DNA of 6,823 nucleotides from Phycisphaerae bacterium (lineage in GTDB: Bacteria > Planctomycetota > Phycisphaerae > Phycisphaerales > SM1A02). How positions within the stretch are numbered: position 1 is the stretch's first letter; every line of letters begins with the position of its first letter. A program made the position numbers and the translations under genes. Of this stretch, positions 1 through 4,079 are shown piece after piece. The notes under the pieces were generated by a model. The model searched no databases. It saw only the letters and a program-made list of their open reading frames with translations, and was not told the DNA's origin. Where the stretch lies: assembly GCA_002684755.1 (NCBI GenBank), contig NYVS01000057.1, positions 9,467 to 16,289 of the forward strand. The letters are read 5' to 3'.

Positions 1-609
1 CCGACTGGATCGATCACCGCGAAGCAGCGCGTACACCGCGAGAAGCGAGAAGAATCCCGCGAGGGACTCCGCCCGTTGGATCACGTAGGTGGCGGTCGAG
101 GTCTGGACGGGGTGCAGTGCCCAGAGCAGGGCTGCGGCCGCCGCGACGATCAGCCGACGCCGACCCGGGTCCGTGGCGATGCCGCGATCGGCGAGGCGGC
201 GCCCCCCCTCGATCACCACGAGGAAGACGAGCACGGCGGCTGCCGCGTGAAGGCCGAGGTTGAACGCGTGATACCCGGCCGGGTCGAGCCCGCCGGCGAG
301 GTGATTCAACACGAGGGAGAGCCGGACGACGGGTCGCTGCCCGTCGGCGATCCATTCCGGCGGCCAGATCGCGGTGATCCGACTTTCGGCCTCGACGATC
401 CTTGGGAAGTCGTCGTAGACGAAATCACCCTCGAGACCACCCCTGAAGACCACCAGCACCGTCACGAAGAGGAGCCCGGCGAGCATCCAGCCGACGGCCC
501 CGAATCCGACCGCCGGCACCCCGGGGACCATCGGCCGCGGGTCGGTTTGTATCGATCGCACGGGTTGTCGGACCGTTGCGGACGAGTTGTCGGTGGATCT
601 ACGAGGCAT
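1..609 (-). CDS. GT-C-fold membrane glycosyltransferase, TMTC/ArnT-like (N-terminal part, cut by window edge)
   Basis: The reading frame is open from an ATG at 609 to base 1, giving 203 residues. Residues 34-56 are a hydrophobic first membrane span. The following loop carries GDFVYDDFPRIV (61-72), whose paired acidic residues D66-D67 sit where GT-C enzymes keep their catalytic or metal-binding acid. Then come RPVVRLSLVLN (92-102) and GGLDPAGYHAFNLGLHAAAA (106-125), a second span (about 118-133), and ALHPVQTSTATYVIQRAES (164-182) before another span. These are hallmarks of bacterial TMTC-like proteins, which are predicted to transfer sugars from a polyprenyl-phosphate donor at the outer face of the inner membrane. 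Family members often end in TPR repeats, which would lie outside this window. There is no clear Shine-Dalgarno; Met27 (531) is an alternative start. It is transcribed away from a GT2 operon that could supply its lipid-linked sugar; that link is inference. Substrate unknown. Confidence 0.85.
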   Translation of the reverse strand, partial: MPRRSTDNSSATVRQPVRSIQTDPRPMVPGVPAVGFGAVGWMLAGLLFVTVLVVFRGGLEGDFVYDDFPRIVEAESRITAIWPPEWIADGQRPVVRLSLVLNHLAGGLDPAGYHAFNLGLHAAAAVLVFLVVIEGGRRLADRGIATDPGRRRLIVAAAAALLWALHPVQTSTATYVIQRAESLAGFFSLLAVYALLRGDRSSR

Positions 610-637
610 GTGTCTGGATTCAGGTTACGTTGATCTG
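610..637. other. very short divergent intergenic spacer
   Basis: Only 28 bp separate the chosen starts of the minus-strand TMTC-like gene and the plus-strand GT2 gene. If GT2 instead starts at ATG 608, the two start codons overlap. At least one promoter must therefore lie inside the neighbouring coding sequence. I see no convincing -35/-10 pair or inverted repeat here. Confidence 0.5.
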
Positions 638-1372
638 ATGCGGACGCCAGCCATCCTGGAAAATCCGGATGTGATCCCCGAAATCGACCGTGCCATCGCG
701 GACGGCACCTGGATCGTGATCCCCGTCTTCAACGAGGCGGAGGCGATCAGGGAGGTCATCGGCTCGATCACCCCCTGCTTCAAGAATGTGGTGGCAGTCG
801 ACGATGGATCTTCCGATCGAACCTGGGACGTGCTGAAGGAATGCGCCCCGCATGCCCTGCGTCACTTCCTCAATCGCGGCCAGGGGGCGGCCCTGCAGAC
901 CGGCACCGACTACGCCCTTGCCCAAGGGGCCCGGCGCATCGCCCACTTCGACGCCGACGGCCAGCATCGGCTCGAGGATCTTCAGAAGATGGTCGCCGGG
1001 GTCGCCGCAGGCGACTGCGACATCGCGGTCGGGAACCGCTTCGCGGGCGATGTCTCGGAGATCCCGATCACTCGACGGATCCTGTTGCGGGCCGCGGTCC
1101 TCTTCCACCGCGTGGTCAGCGGGGTACGCCTCAATGACGTGCACAACGGCCTTCGAGTGCTCTCGCGGGAAGCGGCGACGTCGATCGAGATCACGGCCGA
1201 TCGCATGGCCCATGCGAGTGAGATCATCGATCTCATCGCACGGAGTGGAGCCCGGGTCCGCGAGTATCCGGTCACCATTCGATACAGCACGTACGCGCGC
1301 GGCAAGGGACAGCGCTGGACCGGGAGCTTCCGCATTCTTCTCCACTACCTCGTCGGCAGGATCACGGGATGA
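638..1372 (+). CDS. family 2 glycosyltransferase, dolichol/polyprenyl-phosphate mannose (or glucose) synthase type
   Basis: A 244-residue GT-A-fold glycosyltransferase that, by family, moves a hexose from a nucleotide sugar to a polyprenyl phosphate on the cytoplasmic side of the membrane. WIVIPVFNEAEAI (25-37) is the classical N-terminal strand. VDDGSSDRT (54-62) is the nucleotide-binding motif, NRGQGAALQTG (79-89) follows, and HFDADGQH (103-110) supplies the DxD-type metal site (D105, D107). DVHNGLRVLSREAA (167-180) corresponds to the acceptor-side region. It has no C-terminal membrane spans, unlike GtrB-like relatives; the DUF2304 protein encoded next may provide the membrane partner. The stop overlaps the next start by 4 bases (ATGA). 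The start is uncertain: ATG 638 has only AGG 13 bases upstream, ATG 608 has GGTGGA about 10 bases upstream, and a TTG at 587 extends further still. All leave the domain intact. Confidence 0.9.
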   Translation: MRTPAILENPDVIPEIDRAIADGTWIVIPVFNEAEAIREVIGSITPCFKNVVAVDDGSSDRTWDVLKECAPHALRHFLNRGQGAALQTGTDYALAQGARRIAHFDADGQHRLEDLQKMVAGVAAGDCDIAVGNRFAGDVSEIPITRRILLRAAVLFHRVVSGVRLNDVHNGLRVLSREAATSIEITADRMAHASEIIDLIARSGARVREYPVTIRYSTYARGKGQRWTGSFRILLHYLVGRITG

Positions 1373-1755
1373 CCACCTTCCAGATCATTCTGATCTCCAC
1401 CCTCGCCGCCCTCGGCGCATTCGCGGTGATCGGCGGACTCAAGCGGTCCGTCGGCCGACCCGCCGCGGCCATCATCCTGATCATCGCGATCGCGGGCATC
1501 CTCGCGGCCGTCGATCCGGACCGAACCACCAGGTTCGCGAGAACGATCGGCATCAACCGCGGGACCGATCTCATCGTGTATCTCGTCACGATCGTGGTGT
1601 TCCAGGGATTCGTGATCTTCTACCTTCGGCTGCGCAAGGTGCGGCGCGAACTCACGCTCCTCGTTCGCCAGCTCGCCCTTCTCGAGGCGTCGTCCCGCGA
1701 TGATCCGGGCCGGATCCGGAAGAACGCCCCGGAAGCGGAGGCCTCCGATCCGTGA
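1369..1755 (+). CDS. DUF2304 family small membrane protein
   Basis: A 128-residue membrane protein with three hydrophobic segments at about residues 4-23, 32-48 and 67-86. A charged coil-prone stretch with KVRRELTLLVRQLALLEAS (90-108) follows, then a hydrophilic acidic tail. The middle part, DPDRTTRFARTIGINRGTDL (49-68), fits the conserved centre of DUF2304, where a D/P-T-x-x-A-x-x-x-G-I-x-R-G-x-D pattern precedes the last span. DUF2304 genes are commonly adjacent to GT2 genes, and the protein is thought to act as a membrane partner, anchor or flippase-like subunit; its biochemical role is not established. The start is well supported: AGGA lies 7 bases before the ATG, which overlaps the GT2 stop by 4 bases. 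Its own stop overlaps the sulfotransferase GTG by 4 bases. Family call is from pattern recognition, not a search. Confidence 0.8.
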   Translation: MTTFQIILISTLAALGAFAVIGGLKRSVGRPAAAIILIIAIAGILAAVDPDRTTRFARTIGINRGTDLIVYLVTIVVFQGFVIFYLRLRKVRRELTLLVRQLALLEASSRDDPGRIRKNAPEAEASDP

Positions 1756-2675
1756 CCCGACCATTGATTCATCTCGGGTTGCACCGGACCGGGTCCACCT
1801 GGTTCCAGCGGCACGTGCTCGACGGCCGTGACGGCCGCCCCCTCGCCACGCTGCCGGATCGCGCGGAATCGGCCGCGCGAATCGTGCTTCCGCGGGAACT
1901 CGACTTCGACGCCGATGCGACCCGTCGGTGGATCCGGGACCGCATGGCCGAGGCCGCGAATCGAGGTTCGCCCGTGGTCATCTCGAATGAACGTTTCAGC
2001 GGAAACCCCGCTGCAGGGTGGGCCGACGCCGAGCGAAACGTGCAACGGCTCGCGAACCTCGTGCCCGACGCCCGGATCCTGCTCGTCGTTCGTGAGCAGC
2101 ATTCCCTGGTGCGGTCGATCTGGCTCCAACAGATCCGGATCGGTGGAATCAGCGGAATCGAGGACTTCCTCCGCCCGCTGAATCCTGGCGACCACCGACT
2201 CCCGGTCTTCGATCCCCGGTTTCTCGAGTTCGATCGTTTCGTCGGCCTGCTCGACCGGACCTTCGGCGAAGAGGACGTGCTGGTGCTGCCTTTCGAAGGC
2301 CTCCGCGACGACCCTGGGCGACATCTGGGTCGGATCGAGGCCTTCTCGAAGATCGGGTTCCCCTCACCCCCCGACACGGGACCGGTCTTCGCCGCACCGA
2401 CGCTGCTGGAGGCGGCGCTGCTGCGACGCGTCAACCTGCTCGCGATCCGGAGTTCGCTGCATCGGGCGCCACCGTTCCCACGCCTCGGCGACCTCGGGCG
2501 GAGCATCGCCCGCGCCGCGGGTCGAATCGCCACCGACTCCGGCGAAGCCCGGCGTGGCGGCCGCGTCGACCGGATCATCCGGAATCGACTGGCGGACCTG
2601 GATCTCGCGGCTTCCAATCGTCGGCTCTCGTCGAGACTGGGGATCGATCTCGCCGAATTCGGGTGGATCGACTGA
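1752..2675 (+). CDS. sulfotransferase-like protein (PAPS-dependent type)
   Basis: A 307-residue soluble protein of the P-loop sulfotransferase superfamily, which transfers sulfate from PAPS to a hydroxyl or amine of a carbohydrate, lipid or protein. LIHLGLHRTGSTWFQRHVL (5-23) is the 5'-phosphosulfate-binding loop. ARILLVVREQHSLVRSIWLQ (107-126) is the 3'-phosphate-binding region, with R114 and S122 spaced by eight residues as in known enzymes; the usual R-N/D-P is R-E-Q here. VVISNERFSG (75-84) is a conserved strand before the active site in bacterial members, and EDVLVLPFEGLRDDP (174-188) is the typical late strand. The basic C-terminal third is less conserved. The start is GTG, with GGAGG 10 bases upstream, and overlaps the DUF2304 stop (GTGA). 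The operon context suggests that the acceptor is a surface glycan or a glycolipid made with the adjacent GT2; no motif here fixes the substrate. Confidence 0.8.
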   Translation: MTRPLIHLGLHRTGSTWFQRHVLDGRDGRPLATLPDRAESAARIVLPRELDFDADATRRWIRDRMAEAANRGSPVVISNERFSGNPAAGWADAERNVQRLANLVPDARILLVVREQHSLVRSIWLQQIRIGGISGIEDFLRPLNPGDHRLPVFDPRFLEFDRFVGLLDRTFGEEDVLVLPFEGLRDDPGRHLGRIEAFSKIGFPSPPDTGPVFAAPTLLEAALLRRVNLLAIRSSLHRAPPFPRLGDLGRSIARAAGRIATDSGEARRGGRVDRIIRNRLADLDLAASNRRLSSRLGIDLAEFGWID

Positions 2676-2697
2676 CCGTCGCCGTCGGCACCGCGGC
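2676..2697. other. convergent gene junction, no visible terminator
   Basis: Only 22 bp separate the stop of the sulfotransferase gene from the stop of the minus-strand 409-residue gene. I find no stem-loop followed by a T-run on either strand, so an intrinsic terminator for these convergent units is not apparent. Confidence 0.4.
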
Positions 2698-3927
2698 TCA
2701 GCTGGAGGGTTGCTCGAACTCGAAGGCGATGAGACTGCAGATCGGCGGGTACTCGACCTCGAGGCGGAACCATCGAAAGTCCTCGCGTCGGCAATCCGCC
2801 GCCTGCATGGCGATTTCGAGTCGCGTTGAAGTCCCCCCCTTGCAATCGAGATCGGGGGTTTCGTTCACCTCGATCTCGCGGCGTCGAACCCCGATCGGAA
2901 GACGAACCCGCCGGACGTTGTGGATGAAACTCGCCGAAACGTGGAGTTCACTCGCCAGATAGCTGTCGGGCTGCACGTCGTGATCCACCAGCGACTCATG
3001 CACCAGGACATCGAAGATCGCGCGCGGCGATGGGACGCGAAGCCGCATCAACTGGTAGATGCCGTGTGAATCGCCCTGAACCCGGGTCGGCTGCGCCGCC
3101 CGGAGGATCTCGCCCGTCACCACCGTGAAACTCAACGGATCCGGACCGTCGAGGGGCAACGCCTCGAAGATCGTTCCTTCCGCCCGAGTCTGCCCGTGGA
3201 GCGTCGGAATCGGCCCGTCGCACAGTGTTCCGACGGTGGGAAAAGCGTTCGGACCGACCCCCGAATCAAGCGGCTCGCGGAGGTCGCTCCTGCTTTCCAT
3301 GCCTCGATCGTCGACGACCCGGGGACGCGGAAACACGAGTGGAACACCGCCACGAAGCCGACGGATCCCCGCCAGGGTTCGGATGGTCACGCAATCGAGG
3401 AGCCCTTCGACGCGGCAAGGGTGGAGAATGTCCATCCGGTGGATGAGATCGGCCTTCAGACCCCACACCGAGCGGGCGCCCTCGAAGAGTCGCTCGCGAT
3501 CCGCCTGTTCGGGCGGTTGGTCCTGGGCCTTCTGTATCTCCGTGACCATCGCCTCGAAGACCTTCCGACTTCCGCAATGCTCCGCGATCACCTTCTGCAC
3601 CGATTCGAAGGCGTCCTCGGTTTGCTTCAAGGCGTCGGAGTCGGCTTCGCGACGGCGTGCCGCGTCGAGAAAGATCCGCATGCCAGCCATTCCGGGCAGA
3701 TGTCGCGCGGAATCGAACGGCCGGGCCGCTTCGGCGAGATGAGAGATCTTCCAGGCGAGCTTCATGTCGATCCCGAGACCTCGGGAAATGTCGATCGGAC
3801 GGGCTCCGGTCACCGAGTCACACCCGCCGAGCAACGCCGCCAGCGCACTGCGAAGATGGATCATCGCCGCAGCGGCCTCCTTCGGAAATCCATGCTCCGG
3901 GGCCGAATTCGAGGGTTCAGTCCGCAT
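2698..3927 (-). CDS. unassigned protein, possible N-terminal helix-turn-helix
   Basis: A 409-residue predicted soluble protein without signal peptide or membrane spans; I do not recognise its family with certainty. Residues 24-66 could form a winged-helix-like start: a helix (24-33), then RPIDISRGLGIDMKLAWKI (43-61), which has the small-residue, Gly-turn, hydrophobic spacing of a helix-turn-helix. ARHLPGMAGMRIFLDAARRR (74-93) follows, then a long helical part (about 94-165). The C-terminal half (about 195-409) is mixed beta/alpha with many charged strands and resembles no enzyme motif I know. This would fit a DNA-binding protein with a sensor or effector part, but that is inference. The start ATG lacks a Shine-Dalgarno; Met22 is an alternative. 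It converges on the sulfotransferase gene and diverges from the large secreted-protein gene. I prefer this frame over the opposite-strand frames because it is the longest and gives the most protein-like sequence. Confidence 0.7.
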   Translation of the reverse strand: MRTEPSNSAPEHGFPKEAAAAMIHLRSALAALLGGCDSVTGARPIDISRGLGIDMKLAWKISHLAEAARPFDSARHLPGMAGMRIFLDAARRREADSDALKQTEDAFESVQKVIAEHCGSRKVFEAMVTEIQKAQDQPPEQADRERLFEGARSVWGLKADLIHRMDILHPCRVEGLLDCVTIRTLAGIRRLRGGVPLVFPRPRVVDDRGMESRSDLREPLDSGVGPNAFPTVGTLCDGPIPTLHGQTRAEGTIFEALPLDGPDPLSFTVVTGEILRAAQPTRVQGDSHGIYQLMRLRVPSPRAIFDVLVHESLVDHDVQPDSYLASELHVSASFIHNVRRVRLPIGVRRREIEVNETPDLDCKGGTSTRLEIAMQAADCRREDFRWFRLEVEYPPICSLIAFEFEQPSS

Positions 3928-3956
3928 CGGTGCAGGATAACCGCGGAACGGCGGGC

Positions 3957-3972
3957 TGGAACACCTGTTCCA
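3957..3972. promoter_or_regulatory. inverted repeat, candidate operator
   Basis: TGGAACACCTGTTCCA has perfect 7-bp arms (TGGAACA/TGTTCCA) around a 2-bp centre. It lies in the divergent promoter region, 30 bp upstream of the minus-strand start and about 104 bp before the plus-strand GTG. The core GAAC-N4-GTTC has the layout of the Gram-positive LexA (SOS) box. The binding protein is unknown; a dimeric regulator such as a LexA-like protein or the neighbouring 409-residue protein are possibilities. Seen once in the window. Confidence 0.45.
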
Positions 3973-3997
3973 AAGGTCCGACCATTCCTGAAATCAC

Positions 3998-4025
3998 TTT
4001 TTCTGGTGCCGAACGACGCTAGAGT
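3998..4025 (+). promoter_or_regulatory. weak sigma-70-like promoter candidate
   Basis: TTTTTC (3998-4003) is followed after 16 bases by TAGAGT (4020-4025), which matches four of six -10 consensus bases; the -35 match is poor. TAAATT (4025-4030) is an alternative -10. The position is right for transcription of the gene at 4076, but the motif strength is low. Confidence 0.2.
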
Positions 4026-4034
4026 AAATTCCGG

Positions 4035-4079
4035 ATGAGGCTGTCAACAATTTCAAGGCACTGGACTTCGACACCGTGA
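4035..4079 (+). CDS. possible 14-codon upstream open frame
   Basis: An ATG at 4035 opens MRLSTISRHWTSTP, and its TGA stop (4077-4079) overlaps the GTG start of the large secreted protein as GTGA, the same overlap type used by the sulfotransferase gene. It could couple translation into the downstream gene, which has no good Shine-Dalgarno of its own. A frame this short arises easily by chance, and no strong ribosome site precedes it, so this is a weak call. Confidence 0.15.
   Translation: MRLSTISRHWTSTP

Larger units (their letters stand above)
3928..4075. other. 148-bp divergent intergenic region
   Basis: This spacer separates the start of the minus-strand 409-residue gene from the GTG of the plus-strand secreted-protein gene. 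It is more AT-rich than the genes around it, notably at 3983-4003 and 4018-4030, as expected for a promoter region. It contains a 16-bp perfect-arm palindrome (3957-3972), a weak promoter-like pair and a 14-codon open frame ending on the downstream start. Confidence 0.6.

Noticed and set aside
76..633. 185-residue plus-strand open frame at the left edge
   Set aside because: It is antisense to the TMTC-like gene. The minus-strand frame shows membrane spans and family motifs; this one is a hydrophilic D/E/H/R-rich shadow.
620..1345. 241-residue minus-strand open frame over the GT2 gene
   Set aside because: The opposite strand encodes an unmistakable GT2 enzyme with all expected motifs.
2676..2697. 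Bidirectional terminator between the convergent genes
   Set aside because: The 22-bp spacer has no good stem-loop and no T-run.
1769..2845. 358-residue minus-strand open frame
   Set aside because: It is antisense to the sulfotransferase-like gene, which has clear motifs and a coupled start. Its translation is R/S/P-rich, typical of a shadow frame.
3957..3972. Calling the palindrome a LexA-binding SOS box outright
   Set aside because: It deviates from the Gram-positive consensus at some positions, the neighbouring genes are not DNA-repair genes, and the LexA motif of this organism is unknown. It is kept as a generic operator candidate.
3196..4038. 280-residue plus-strand open frame opposite the 409-residue gene
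   Set aside because: It lies almost wholly antisense to a longer frame, extends across the intergenic palindrome, and gives a low-complexity sequence rich in R, H, P and G. It reads as a GC-rich shadow frame.
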